DNA of 64,000 nt from Rhodanobacter thiooxydans LCS2 (GTDB taxonomy: Bacteria > Pseudomonadota > Gammaproteobacteria > Xanthomonadales > Rhodanobacteraceae): contig NZ_AJXW01000041.1 in the NCBI RefSeq assembly GCF_000264375.1, positions 1 through 64,000 of the forward strand, written 5' to 3'. Below the pieces are notes generated by a model, which saw only the letters and a list, made by a program, of their open reading frames with translations, did not search any database and was not told the DNA's origin. This document shows, piece after piece, positions 55,171-64,000 of the stretch. Within the stretch, counting starts at the first letter, position 1, and every line of letters begins with the position of its first letter. The position numbers were made by a program, and so were the translations under genes.

Positions 55171-56051
55171 TGCGCCGCCTCGGCGGATAGCGCCGCACGC
55201 CGCGGCATCAGCTCGACCAGGTACATCGCCGCCAGGATCAGCCCGCCGCCGAGCAGCATGCGCCAGCTCAGTACGTCGCTGCCCAGCAGTACCGCGAACG
55301 CGGCGGCGAACACCGGCTCGGTGGTCATCACGATCGCCGCACGGGTGGCCGGCAGGTGCGACTGCGCCCAGGTCTGCATCAGCATCGCGCCGGCGCCGGC
55401 GATCAGCGCCATGTACAGCACCGCGAACCAGGCGCTGCGGTCCGGCGGCAGCACCGGCGCGTGCGGCACGATGGCAAGCAGGCAGACCGCGGCGATCGCC
55501 ACCATCTGCACCGCCGACAGGCCGAACGCCTCGCCCTGGCGCGACCACTGCCCGAGCAACACGATGTGCAGCGCGTACAGCGCGGCCGAGGCGAGCGTGA
55601 GCCACACGCCGAGGTCGACCGAGACGCCGTTGAGGGAGAGCAGCGCCAGCCCGGCGGTGGACAGCCCCACCGCCAGCCACACCACACCGGCCATGCGCTG
55701 GCCGAGCAGCAGCAGCGCCAGGATCGGCGTGAACACCACGTACATGCCGGTGGCGAAGCCGCTGACGCTGGGCGCGATCAGTGACAGGCCCCAGGTCTGC
55801 AGCAACTGGCCGATGCCGTAGATCGCGCCCAGCAGCAGGCCATGCAGCACCTGCCGCCGGCCGAGCCGCCACACCGGCCGCGCGAACAGCACCAGCATGG
55901 CCACGGCGGCGATCATGAAGCGCACGGCCAGGAAATCCGCCACCGGCATGCGCCCCACCACGTCCTTGATCAGCACGAAAGTGGAGCCCCATACCGCGGT
56001 CATCGCCAGCAGGCCGAGGGTGGCGAGGATGGAGGTGGTGCGTGCGTTCAT
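55158..56051 (-). CDS. EamA/DMT-family exporter
   Basis: Inner-membrane protein of 297 residues with ten helices in two EamA repeats (first with WGSTFVLIKDVVGR, second with TTEPVFAAAFAVLLG). Family members export amino acids or metabolites. Start MNARTTS chosen for normal first-helix distance. Substrate unknown. Confidence 0.92.
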   Translation of the reverse strand: MNARTTSILATLGLLAMTAVWGSTFVLIKDVVGRMPVADFLAVRFMIAAVAMLVLFARPVWRLGRRQVLHGLLLGAIYGIGQLLQTWGLSLIAPSVSGFATGMYVVFTPILALLLLGQRMAGVVWLAVGLSTAGLALLSLNGVSVDLGVWLTLASAALYALHIVLLGQWSRQGEAFGLSAVQMVAIAAVCLLAIVPHAPVLPPDRSAWFAVLYMALIAGAGAMLMQTWAQSHLPATRAAIVMTTEPVFAAAFAVLLGSDVLSWRMLLGGGLILAAMYLVELMPRRAALSAEAAHHEV

Positions 56052-56142
56052 GGGGCGGAAAGTGGATGGAGAGGAATACGGAGCGAGAGGCAAGCTGCGA
56101 CGCTACGAGGCGGTTTTGCCTGCTCGATTTTCCCGCCTCCCT

Positions 56143-57027
56143 TCACTCGCTCCCCACTTTCCGCCGCAGCAACTGGCCGGGGATCCGCAACAAGAAATGC
56201 CCCCAGATGCCCAGCCACACCACGCCGGCGGTCAGCGGATTGCGGGCGGCCGGGTCGTGCTTGCGGAACCAGCGCCACATGCCGCGGTGCTTGTGGCGGC
56301 TGACGAACACCGGGCGGTGCCGGCTGGAGCTGCCCTTGCCGTGCTGCACGCGCACGTCGCCGGCCAGCAGCACCTGGTAGCCGAGGTTGCGCACGCGGCG
56401 GCACAGGTCCAGATCCTCGCAATGCAGGAAATAACCCTCGTCGAAACCGCCGAGACGCTGGAACATCGCGCGCGGCATCAGCATCACTGCGCCCGATATC
56501 GCCTCGGCCTCGATCACCCCGGCCGGAATCTCCCGCTCGATGTTGACCTTTTCGCCGGCACGGCCGAGCAGACTGTTGAGCGCACGCTGCAGCAGCGGAT
56601 CGCGACGCCACGACGCCGGATCGGGCCGGCCGTCGGCATCGCACACCACCGCGCCGATCAGCCCCGCCCTAGGCTGCCCGGAAAGCAGGTCCAGCAAGCG
56701 CTGCAGGTCGCCCTGCGGCAGCAGGCAGTCCGGGTTGAGGATCAGCAGCGCCTGGCCGTGCGCCTGTTTCGCGGCGAGGTTCGCCGCCGGGCCGAAGCCC
56801 AGGTTGCGGTAGTTGTAGATCACCTGGAAGCGGGTGTCGTGCGCATGCGCGCGCTCGATCGCCTCGGGCACGCCGTCGTGCGAATCGTTGTCGACCAGGA
56901 TCAGTTCCAGCGGCAGCGTGCTGGCCAGCACGCTGCGCACGCATTCGCGCAGGCTCGGGCCGCTGTCGGCGGATACCACGATCACGCTGAGCGCCAGCGC
57001 GAACGGCGATCGATGGGAAGCGGGCAT
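56143..57027 (-). CDS. Family 2 glycosyltransferase
   Basis: Glycosyltransferase of 294 residues with a GT-A fold: LSVIVVSADSG, LILVDNDSHD, the DXD-like LILNPDCLL, and FDEGYFLHCEDLDLCRR. The rhamnosyltransferase-type branch fits. Likely acts on cell-surface polysaccharide, by family. A single gene, with no other polysaccharide genes nearby except the membrane protein upstream. Confidence 0.9.
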   Translation of the reverse strand: MPASHRSPFALALSVIVVSADSGPSLRECVRSVLASTLPLELILVDNDSHDGVPEAIERAHAHDTRFQVIYNYRNLGFGPAANLAAKQAHGQALLILNPDCLLPQGDLQRLLDLLSGQPRAGLIGAVVCDADGRPDPASWRRDPLLQRALNSLLGRAGEKVNIEREIPAGVIEAEAISGAVMLMPRAMFQRLGGFDEGYFLHCEDLDLCRRVRNLGYQVLLAGDVRVQHGKGSSSRHRPVFVSRHKHRGMWRWFRKHDPAARNPLTAGVVWLGIWGHFLLRIPGQLLRRKVGSE

Positions 57028-57109
57028 GCTCACGGCGCAAGTATGCGCGGAGACGCGCGAAGGGAGAACCGCCCGCGACAGCACCGCACGGGATTCGTGG
57101 CCCGCAGTT

Positions 57110-57853
57110 TCACGTTTCCTCCACATCGTCGTCGCCGAGCACCGCCGACAGCGCCAGCGGCATGTCATCGTCGCGGCGAACCAGGTACGGCTGCCCGCGA
57201 TACCAGCCACCCAGGCGCCAGCCGCGCAGGCGATGCTGCCGCCCACGCAGCCGATCCCACAGCAGCACGCCGCGGCCGCTGCGCATGTGCGCGGCAAACC
57301 AGCGGCCACAGGGACTGAAGGCCGCCGGCGCGCCGGCGCCGTCGATGCACCCGCCGATCTCGAACAGGTAGACGCCATCGCGGTAGGCCACGCGACCGCC
57401 CAGCGGATCGAGCAGGCCATCCGCGGCGACCTGCCAGGCCGGCGGTTGCAGCTCGATGATCTCCGCCGCCGGGCCGATCGGCGCCATCGCCAGTTCGGGC
57501 CACTCGGCGGACGGCGCCGCCGCCGGCGCGCGACGCTGCCCGCGGTCGAGCCACGCGTCCAGGCCGGCCAGCAGCGTGTAGCCGGCCAGCGCACCCAGCA
57601 AGGCCGCGCCCCAGGCGAACGCATCGCCGCCCAGCACCCGTTGCAGCGCGAACAGCACGCCGGGCAGGCCCCAGCGCAGGGCACGCCGGATCAGGGCGGC
57701 ATGTGCCCGGGCCAGCCGCTGCTGCAGGACGGTCACCGCGATCGCCAGCGCCAGCAGCAGCGGCAGGCCCAGCCACCACGGCAGCAGCGCCAGCAGGATC
57801 AGCCAGGCGGCCGGCGGCAGCACGCCACGCCATGCCGGCCAGCGCCGGGCCAT
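57110..57853 (-). CDS. Membrane protein of unknown function
   Basis: Protein of 247 residues. Two or three membrane segments in the first 100 residues (WLILLALLPWWLGLPLLLALAIAV; FAWGAALLGALAGYTLLAGL) precede a soluble C-terminal domain with repeated GR/W-rich strands (YLFEIGGCIDG, FSPCGRWFAAHM). No family recognised. Upstream of the glycosyltransferase with an 82-base gap, and downstream of purL. Confidence 0.75.
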   Translation of the reverse strand: MARRWPAWRGVLPPAAWLILLALLPWWLGLPLLLALAIAVTVLQQRLARAHAALIRRALRWGLPGVLFALQRVLGGDAFAWGAALLGALAGYTLLAGLDAWLDRGQRRAPAAAPSAEWPELAMAPIGPAAEIIELQPPAWQVAADGLLDPLGGRVAYRDGVYLFEIGGCIDGAGAPAAFSPCGRWFAAHMRSGRGVLLWDRLRGRQHRLRGWRLGGWYRGQPYLVRRDDDMPLALSAVLGDDDVEET

Positions 57854-57882
57854 CGCTCAGTGCCTCGCGACGCGGTGGGCGC

Positions 57883-60800
57883 TCAGCCGCACCACACGCG
57901 GGCGTTGCGGAACATGCGCATCCACGGTGAATCCTCGCCCCACTGTTCCGGATGCCAGCTCAGCTGCACGCTGCGGAACACGCGCTCGGGGTGCGGCATC
58001 ATGATCGTCACGCGGCCGTCGGCGGCGGTGAAGCCGGCCAGGCCGCCGGGCGAACCGTTGGTGTTGAGCGGGAAGTTCTCGGTCGGCTTGCCGCGGTTGT
58101 CGACGAAGCGCACCGCACCGCTCGACTTCGACGGGCTGCAGGCGTGCGGGAAACTGACCCGGCCCTCGCCGTGCGCCACCGCCACCGGGATCCGCGAGCC
58201 GGCCATGCCCTTGAAGAACAGGCTCGGCGTGTCGAGGATCTCCAGCGTGGCCAGGCGCGCCTCGTACTGTTCGGACGCGTTGCGCAGGAACTTCGGCCAA
58301 TGCTGCGCGCCGGGAATGATTTCCTTCAGCTGCGACAGCATCTGGCAGCCGTTGCATACGCCGAGCGCGAACTTCGTCGGATCGGCGAAGAACGCGCTGA
58401 ATTCGGCACGCAGATAGTCGTTGTACAGGATCGAGGTGGCCCAGCCGCGACCGGCACCGAGCACGTCGCCGTAGGAAAAGCCGCCGCAGGCGGCGAAGCC
58501 GCGGAAATCGGCCAGCTTCACGCGGCCGCTGGCCAGATCGGACATGTGCACGTCCACTGCCTCGAAGCCGGCGCGGCTGAACGCGGCCGCCATCTCGACC
58601 TGGCCGTTGACGCCCTGCTCGCGCAGGATCGCGACGCGCGGGCGCGGGCCCGTGCCGATCAACGGCGCGGCGACGTCCTGCACCGGGTCGAAGCTGAGCT
58701 TCGGCGTGATGCCCGGATCGGCGTCGTCGAGCCGCCACTGCGACTCCGCATCGGCGCTGAGCGGGTTGTCGCGCAGGCGCTGCATCGCATGGCTGGTCTC
58801 GTTCCACGCCTTGAACAGCGTGCTCCAGTGCCACTTGAACAAGGTCTCGTCGCCGAGGAACAGCTTGATACCCAGCTTCTCCTTCGGCCGGCCGATGCGG
58901 TGGCTGATGCCGGCCAGGCCATGCTTGACCAGCAAGGCTTCGAACGCCTCGCGGTTCGCCTCGGCCACCTGCACCACCGCGCCGAGTTCCTCGTTGAACA
59001 GCGCGCGCAAGGTGGCCTCGGCCCAGCCGTCCAGATGGATCTCCAGGCCGCAGTGGCCAGCGAACGCCATCTCCAGCAAGGTGGTGATGACGCCACCGTC
59101 GGAGCGGTCGTGATAGGCCAGCAGCAGGCCGCCCGCGTTCGCTTCCTGGATCAGCTCGAACAGCGCCTTCAGCCGTTTCGCGTCGTCCAGGTTCGGCGGC
59201 ACGCCGCCGCCGCGGTTGAACACCTGGGTCAGCGCCGAACCGCCGAGGCGGTCGCGCCCCGCGCCCAGGTCGATCAGCCACAACGCGGTGGCGCCGCGAT
59301 CGAGCCTGAGCTGCGGGGTGAGCGTGCGGCGCGCGTCGGTCACCCGCGCAAAGCCGGTGATCACCAGCGATACCGGCGACACCGTGCGCTGCGCGGTGTC
59401 GCCGTCCTGCCACACGGTCTGCATCGACAGCGAGTCCTTGCCGACCGGAATCGAAATCTCCAGCTCCGGGCACAGCTCCATGCCGACTGCCTTCACCGCA
59501 TCGAACAGCGCGGCATCCTCGCCCGGGTGGTTGACCGCGGCCATCCAGTTCGCGGAGAGCCTGATCTCGCCCAGGCTGGCGATCGGCGCGGCGGCCAGGT
59601 TGGTGATCGCCTCGCCCACCGTCAGCCGCGCCGCGTCGGCGCTGGAGAGCAGGGCCACCGGCGCGCGCTCGGCCATCGCCATCGTCTCGCCGGCGTAGCC
59701 GTCGAAGTCGGCGAGGGTCACCGCGCAATCAGCCACCGGCACCTGCCACGGGCCGACCATCGGGTCGCGCGCGTTCAGGCCGCCGACGGTGCGGTCGCCG
59801 ATGGTGATCAGGAAACTCTTGCTGCCCACGCCGGGCAGGCGCAGCACACGCAGCAGCGCCTCGTCCATGCCGATGCCGGTCAGGTCCGGCAGCAGGTCGA
59901 CGCGCGGCTTGCTGCGCTGCGCGTCGCGGTGCATTCGCGGCGGCTTGCCGAACAGCACGTCCATCGGCAGGTCGATCACCGTCAGTCCGCGGCGCGGGTC
60001 GGTCAGCACCAGCTGGCGTTCGACCGTGGCATCGCCGACTACCGCATATGGGCAGCGCTCACGCACGCACATCGCCTCGAACTCGGCCAGATTCTCCGGT
60101 GCGATCGCCAGCACGTAGCGTTCCTGCGATTCATTGCTCCACACCTGCATCGGCGACAGCGAGGGGTCGTCGCAGGGAATCATCGACAGGTCGATCACGC
60201 CGCCCACGCCGGCGTCGTTGAGCAGCTCGGGAATCGCGTTGGACAGGCCACCGGCGCCGACGTCGTGCACGCTGACGATCGGGTTGGCCTCGCCGCGGCG
60301 CCAGCAGGCGTCGATCACTTCCTGGCAGCGCCGCTCCATCTCGGCGTTGTCGCGCTGCACCGAGGCGAAGTCCAGCTCCGCGCTCGACGCGCCGCCGGCG
60401 ACCGACGAGGCCGCGCCGCCGCCGAGCCCGATCAGCATCGCCGGGCCGCCCAGTACGATCACCTTGTGGCCCGGCTGCACCGCGTGCTTCAGCACGTGGC
60501 CGGGGCGCAGGTTGGCCAGCCCGCCGGCCAGCATGATCGGCTTGTCGTAGCCGCGGCGCAGGCCGGGTTCGGCGGTCTCGTGCTCGTAGCTGCGGAAATA
60601 GCCGCCCAGGCAGGCGCGGCCGAATTCGTTGTTGAACGCGGCGGCACCGAGCGGGCCGTCGCGCATGATCTCGAACGCGCTGGCCATCCGCGGCGGCAGC
60701 GGGCGATCCACTTCCCACGGCCGCGGCAGGCCGGGGATGCGCAGGTCGGACACCGAGAAGCCGGTGAGCCCGGCCTTCGGCTTGCCGCCGCGGCCAGTGG

Positions 60801-61761
60801 CGCCCTCGTCGCGGATCTCGCCGCCAGCACCCGTAGCCGCGCCGGGCCAAGGCGCGATCGCGGTGGGATGGTTGTGCGTTTCCACCTTGATCGCGTAGTC
60901 GATGCGTTCCTCGTGGCCGCGCCACACGCCATCGGCCGGATCGGCGAAGAAGCGCCCGCCGGTGCTGCCCTCGATCACCGCTGCGTTGTCCGAATAGGCG
61001 GACAAGGTATGCGCGGGTGAGCACTGGTGGGTGTGCTTGATCATGCCGAACAGGCTGTTGTCCTGCGCCGCGCCGTCCACCGTCCAGCTGGCGTTGAACA
61101 CCTTGTGCCGGCAGTGTTCGGAATTGGCCTGCGCGAACATGAACAGCTCGGCATCGGTAGGGTCGCGGCCGAGTTCGGCGTAGCGGTCGACCAGGTACTC
61201 GATCTCGTCGTCGGCCAGCGCCAGGCCCAGCCGTATGTTCGCCGCGGCCAGCGCGGCCTGCGGGTCGGCGCCGAGCGCCACGTGCACCAGGTCGCCAGGC
61301 GTACCGCCAAGGAACAGGCCCTGCGCGTCCTCGATCCGCTGCAGCACCGACTGCGTCATCGCGTCGTGCAGCAGCGCCATGATCGGCGCGTGGTCCGGTG
61401 CCCCGGCCGGCGGCAGCCCGGCCACCTGCCAGGCCAGGCCGCGCTCCACCCGACGCAGATTGAAGCCGGACGCGTCGAAGCCGGCGCCATGCAGGATGTC
61501 GGTGGCCTTGCTCGACCACGGCGAGATCGTGCCCAGCCGCGGTACCACCCACAACGTGGCCGGCTCAGGCAGCGCATCCTTCGCTTCCAGCACGGCCAGC
61601 AGGCGCTGGCGCAACTCGCCCTCCGGCGCCGTGGCGGCGTCGACGAAATAGACGAACCACGACGCCTGCACCCGCACGCCGTGATGCAGGGCATCCAGGC
61701 GGGCATTGAGGCGTTCGAGGCGGAACGGCGAGAGGGCGCTCTGCCCGTCGAGTACGATCAT
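57883..61761 (-). CDS. purL: Phosphoribosylformylglycinamidine synthase (large single-chain PurL)
   Basis: Purine enzyme of 1292 residues, the fused gammaproteobacterial type. It has an N-terminal PurS-like part, two AIRS-like halves ([20 protein letters not shown]; later [13 protein letters not shown]), and a C-terminal glutaminase domain with cysteine in [11 protein letters not shown] and HPERVFR near the end. It makes FGAM from FGAR, glutamine and ATP. Length and motifs are complete. Confidence 0.97.
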   Translation of the reverse strand: MIVLDGQSALSPFRLERLNARLDALHHGVRVQASWFVYFVDAATAPEGELRQRLLAVLEAKDALPEPATLWVVPRLGTISPWSSKATDILHGAGFDASGFNLRRVERGLAWQVAGLPPAGAPDHAPIMALLHDAMTQSVLQRIEDAQGLFLGGTPGDLVHVALGADPQAALAAANIRLGLALADDEIEYLVDRYAELGRDPTDAELFMFAQANSEHCRHKVFNASWTVDGAAQDNSLFGMIKHTHQCSPAHTLSAYSDNAAVIEGSTGGRFFADPADGVWRGHEERIDYAIKVETHNHPTAIAPWPGAATGAGGEIRDEGATGRGGKPKAGLTGFSVSDLRIPGLPRPWEVDRPLPPRMASAFEIMRDGPLGAAAFNNEFGRACLGGYFRSYEHETAEPGLRRGYDKPIMLAGGLANLRPGHVLKHAVQPGHKVIVLGGPAMLIGLGGGAASSVAGGASSAELDFASVQRDNAEMERRCQEVIDACWRRGEANPIVSVHDVGAGGLSNAIPELLNDAGVGGVIDLSMIPCDDPSLSPMQVWSNESQERYVLAIAPENLAEFEAMCVRERCPYAVVGDATVERQLVLTDPRRGLTVIDLPMDVLFGKPPRMHRDAQRSKPRVDLLPDLTGIGMDEALLRVLRLPGVGSKSFLITIGDRTVGGLNARDPMVGPWQVPVADCAVTLADFDGYAGETMAMAERAPVALLSSADAARLTVGEAITNLAAAPIASLGEIRLSANWMAAVNHPGEDAALFDAVKAVGMELCPELEISIPVGKDSLSMQTVWQDGDTAQRTVSPVSLVITGFARVTDARRTLTPQLRLDRGATALWLIDLGAGRDRLGGSALTQVFNRGGGVPPNLDDAKRLKALFELIQEANAGGLLLAYHDRSDGGVITTLLEMAFAGHCGLEIHLDGWAEATLRALFNEELGAVVQVAEANREAFEALLVKHGLAGISHRIGRPKEKLGIKLFLGDETLFKWHWSTLFKAWNETSHAMQRLRDNPLSADAESQWRLDDADPGITPKLSFDPVQDVAAPLIGTGPRPRVAILREQGVNGQVEMAAAFSRAGFEAVDVHMSDLASGRVKLADFRGFAACGGFSYGDVLGAGRGWATSILYNDYLRAEFSAFFADPTKFALGVCNGCQMLSQLKEIIPGAQHWPKFLRNASEQYEARLATLEILDTPSLFFKGMAGSRIPVAVAHGEGRVSFPHACSPSKSSGAVRFVDNRGKPTENFPLNTNGSPGGLAGFTAADGRVTIMMPHPERVFRSVQLSWHPEQWGEDSPWMRMFRNARVWCG

Positions 61762-61845
61762 GCGGGGAACGGAGCTGTGCGAAGAAAACGCCTATTCTAC
61801 CTCATGCTGCAATACGGCATCGCCTTGGCTCGTCCCCCTGCAGTT

Positions 61846-61975
61846 GGGGAGGCCGGCGACTAAAGGAAGTCCTTCAGGTGAGGGAGTGGCTTTTGGTCCA
61901 TCCCGCAAAGAGCACCCCGCCCCAACTTTCCACCGCCTTGGCGCTCAAGAGACCCCCTTTAGTCGCAAGAGAGGG
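61846..61975. repeat. Intergenic repeat between purL and the dsbC-like gene
   Basis: The 223-base gap upstream of purL contains GCGACTAAAGG (61856-61866) and its inverse CCTTTAGTCGC (61956-61966), spaced by 89 bases. Between them lie GGCTTTTGG and GCAAAGAGCACCCCGCCCC, echoed at 1-45 of the window. The copies suggest a dispersed repeat family. The purL promoter should lie in 61762-61840, where I see no clear -35/-10 pair. Confidence 0.5.
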
Positions 61976-61984
61976 AGGCCAGCG

Positions 61985-62758
61985 TCAGCCGCCCCGCTTG
62001 AGCGCCTGCAACAGCTGTTCCGGCGTGACGTAGCCGCCCAGCACGCGCCCATCCGGGCCGTAGATCGCCGGGGTGCCGTTGACGCCCAGCTTCACGCCCA
62101 GGTTGAACTGGTCCTTGACCGGGTTGGTGCAGGTGGCCGGCGCCGGCGCATGGCCTTCCTTTGCGGCGGTGAACGCGGCCTTGCGGTCCTTGGCGCACCA
62201 CACCGAGACCATCTCGGTGTAGGTCGGCGTGGGCCGGCCGGCGGTGGTCACCAGGCCTTCGCGCGGCCACGCCAGGTACTCCACCGCGATGCCTTCCTTG
62301 TTGAACGCGGCCACATGCTCGTGCAGCGCGCGGCAGAAGCCGCAGTTGACGTCGGTGAATACGCTGATGGTGTACTTCGGGTTCGGCGGCGCGAACACGA
62401 TGCGCTCGGATGCCGGCACCTTGGCCAGCTCGGCCTTGCGGAAGCGCGCCCAGGCATCGTCGCCGAGGTTGTGCTTGCTTTGCAGGTCAAGCACGTCGCC
62501 GTGCATCGCGTACTTGCCATCGGTGCTGACATAGAGCATCTGGCCGGCAGCGATCACCTGGTAGAAGCCCGGCATCGGCGCCGGTTCGATCGAATCGACC
62601 TGCACGTTCGCCGCCAGGCTCCTGATCGCCTGCCGTACCATCTGCTGCGCCGCCGGCGGCACCGCCGAACCGGCAACCGGCGCCGCGTCGTTGTCCGCCG
62701 CACAGGCACTCAGGGAAAGCCCGCCGATGCACAGTGCCAGCAACAGTTTCTTCAACAT
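61985..62758 (-). CDS. dsbC: DsbC-like periplasmic disulfide isomerase
   Basis: Protein of 257 residues with an N-terminal export signal ending in LSLSAC (Cys19), which could be a lipoprotein signal. An N-terminal dimerisation domain is followed by a thioredoxin fold with the active site Cys139-Gly-Phe-Cys142 and cis-proline in GTPAIYGPDG. It would repair wrong disulfides in the periplasm. The xerD-dsbC order is conserved in gammaproteobacteria. CGFC instead of the usual CGYC is a mild variation. Confidence 0.9.
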   Translation of the reverse strand: MLKKLLLALCIGGLSLSACAADNDAAPVAGSAVPPAAQQMVRQAIRSLAANVQVDSIEPAPMPGFYQVIAAGQMLYVSTDGKYAMHGDVLDLQSKHNLGDDAWARFRKAELAKVPASERIVFAPPNPKYTISVFTDVNCGFCRALHEHVAAFNKEGIAVEYLAWPREGLVTTAGRPTPTYTEMVSVWCAKDRKAAFTAAKEGHAPAPATCTNPVKDQFNLGVKLGVNGTPAIYGPDGRVLGGYVTPEQLLQALKRGG

Positions 62759-62938
62759 CACAACCTCGTTCGGTCCGTGGCCGGCGCGCTCGCCGGCTGC
62801 AATCACGCATTCTCGCACAGGCAGCTGAACGCCATTCGGCGCACGGTGCCGCAGAAACCGGCGACCGGCGCCCCGGGGCGATGTCAGTTTTCCGCGGCAC
62901 CGCCGCGCGAACCGCCAGGATTCGGACGCCTAACTTGC

Positions 62939-63856
62939 TCACCCCCGCGGATGATGCTGCGCATGCAGCCGCTTCAGGCCTTCCTTCGCCACCAGCGTGT
63001 AGATCTGCGTGGTGCTGAGCGAGCTGTGGCCGAGCAGCATCTGCAGCGCGCGCAGGTCGGCGCCATGGTTCAGCAGGTGGGTGGCGAAGGAGTGGCGCAG
63101 CACGTGCGGCGAGATGCGTTTCGGGTTGATGTCCACGCGCAGCGCGTAGCGCTTGACCAGGGTCCAGAACATCTGCCGGGTCATGCCTTCGCTGCGCCGG
63201 CTGAGGAACAGCGCCACTGGCTGGCGGCCTTTCGCCAGCGCCGGGCGCGCCTCGGCCAGGTAGGCACCGATGCGCGCCAGCGCTTCCTCGCCGACCGGCA
63301 CCAGGCGGTCCTTGCCGCCCTTGCCGGTGACGCGCAACACGCCCTGGCGCGGGTTCAGCGCGGCCAGCGGCAGCTCCACCAGCTCGGACACGCGCAGGCC
63401 GGAGGCGTACATCAACTCCAGCATCGCGCGGTCGCGCAGGCCCAGCGTAGTTCCGGTGTCGGGCGCGGTCAGCAGGCCCTCGATCTCGCGTTCGGCCAGC
63501 GCCTTGGGCAGGCTGCGCGGCAGCTTCGGACGCTCGATCAGCAAGGTCGGGTCGGCAAAGCCGGGCTCGCTGCGGGCGAGGAAGGCATAGTAGCGACGGA
63601 ACGCCGACTGCCGCCGCGCGATCGAGCGCACCGCCGCCGGCTGCGCGCCGTGGTAGGCGGAGATGTCCTCGCGCCGCGCGGTGCGCAGGCTGCGTCCGCG
63701 CGCGGCGAGCCACCGCGCCAGCGCCTCCAGATCGCGTCGGTAGGCCTCCAGCGTGCGGTCGGCCAGGCCGTCCTCCGACCAGACCCGCTCCACGAACGTG
63801 CTGATGTCCCGCCGGTCGGCTTCGGCGATACTGGCGCGGTTTTCGTCCTTCTTCAT
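62939..63856 (-). CDS. xerD: Site-specific tyrosine recombinase XerD
   Basis: Recombinase of 305 residues. The N-terminal SAM-like domain contains LADRTLEAYRRDLEALARWL. The catalytic domain has Arg in YASGLRVSELVEL, the HVLRHSFATHLLNHG box, and the tyrosine in TTQIYTLVAKEGL. With XerC it resolves chromosome dimers. I chose the MKKDENR start; an ATG 18 bases upstream has a weaker context. This is a housekeeping gene, not an integrase of a mobile element. Confidence 0.94.
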   Translation of the reverse strand: MKKDENRASIAEADRRDISTFVERVWSEDGLADRTLEAYRRDLEALARWLAARGRSLRTARREDISAYHGAQPAAVRSIARRQSAFRRYYAFLARSEPGFADPTLLIERPKLPRSLPKALAEREIEGLLTAPDTGTTLGLRDRAMLELMYASGLRVSELVELPLAALNPRQGVLRVTGKGGKDRLVPVGEEALARIGAYLAEARPALAKGRQPVALFLSRRSEGMTRQMFWTLVKRYALRVDINPKRISPHVLRHSFATHLLNHGADLRALQMLLGHSSLSTTQIYTLVAKEGLKRLHAQHHPRG

Positions 63857-63907
63857 GCGCTCGATGCTGGGCATTGCGCGCGCACTACGCAAGCGACCGA
63901 GCCACGA

Positions 63908-64000
63908 TGCCGCCGCCCCCCGCCACCACCGACACCCTCTGCCCGCCGTGGCGACGCCTGCTGGCGCTGGTCTACGACCTGCTGATCGTGCTGGCGATCG
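63908..64000 (+). CDS. RDD-family membrane protein, N-terminal part only
   Basis: The window ends 31 codons into this gene. The visible N-terminus (MPPPPATTDTLCPPWRRLL, then ALVYDLLIVLAI) has the arginine and aspartate pattern of the first RDD helix. It is divergent from xerD across a 51-base gap. Incomplete, so little more can be said. Confidence 0.7.

Noticed and set aside
62939-63856. Tyrosine recombinase as a sign of a mobile element or integron
   Set aside because: Sequence and the xerD-dsbC order identify chromosomal XerD; no attachment site, tRNA or phage genes are nearby.

Overview
The window is about 64 kb of high-GC (roughly 68-70 % by eye), densely packed, operonic chromosomal DNA. 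Gene content and order (nrdR-ribD-ribE-ribBX-ribH-nusB-thiL-pgpA, xerD-dsbC-purL, ettA, glyA), long TonB-dependent receptors, a TPR-sulfotransferase, many exported peptidases and scattered intergenic hairpin repeats point to a gammaproteobacterium of the Xanthomonadales, most likely Rhodanobacteraceae (Rhodanobacter/Dyella-like). This is inferred from content only. No tRNA, rRNA, CRISPR array, insertion sequence or prophage was seen.

Layout. (1) 0.08-4.8 kb, minus strand: a MacAB-like efflux set of adaptor, ATPase and two FtsX/MacB-type permeases, with two palindromes in the gap upstream of it. (2) 5.1-30.8 kb: an accessory catabolic island. Its left arm (minus) reads PcaR-type IclR regulator, beta-ketoadipyl-CoA thiolase, exported M20 peptidase, TPR-sulfotransferase, TonB receptor. 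Its right arm (plus) reads class III aminotransferase, P5C-type aldehyde dehydrogenase, 3-oxoadipate-type CoA-transferase A and B, second class III aminotransferase, exported CehA-like metallohydrolase and exported S9 peptidase. A DmpA/BapA-type beta-aminopeptidase (minus) then lies next to a divergent plus-strand operon: Rieske oxygenase of the quaternary-amine type, exported Xaa-Lys/Arg-type amidohydrolase, AdiC-like permease, and a trimethylamine-dehydrogenase-type N-demethylase. (3) 30.9-34 kb: a Fur-boxed hemP unit, an aldo/keto reductase and a zinc alcohol dehydrogenase. (4) 34-43.7 kb, minus strand: riboflavin and housekeeping genes with an FMN riboswitch between ribD and ribE. (5) 43.8-64 kb: ettA, a GH79-like glycosidase of unusual composition, pyrF, small unknowns, def, cstA-ybdD, a methyltransferase, a DMT exporter, a glycosyltransferase, purL, dsbC-like, xerD, and the start of an RDD-family gene.

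Main idea. The island carries the last two steps of the beta-ketoadipate pathway (CoA-transferase and thiolase) and its usual type of regulator, but no aromatic-ring genes and no beta-oxidation genes. In place of those are two omega/beta-type aminotransferases and a semialdehyde dehydrogenase, plus a beta-aminopeptidase, a cationic amino acid permease and a two-stage N-demethylation system. The most economical reading is uptake of a peptide or conjugate containing an N-methylated beta-diamino acid (beta-lysine-like). It would be trimmed in the periplasm, imported and N-demethylated. It would then go through 3-aminoadipate semialdehyde, 3-aminoadipate and 3-oxoadipate to succinyl-CoA and acetyl-CoA. 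Individual family assignments are well supported; the substrate and the pathway are inference.
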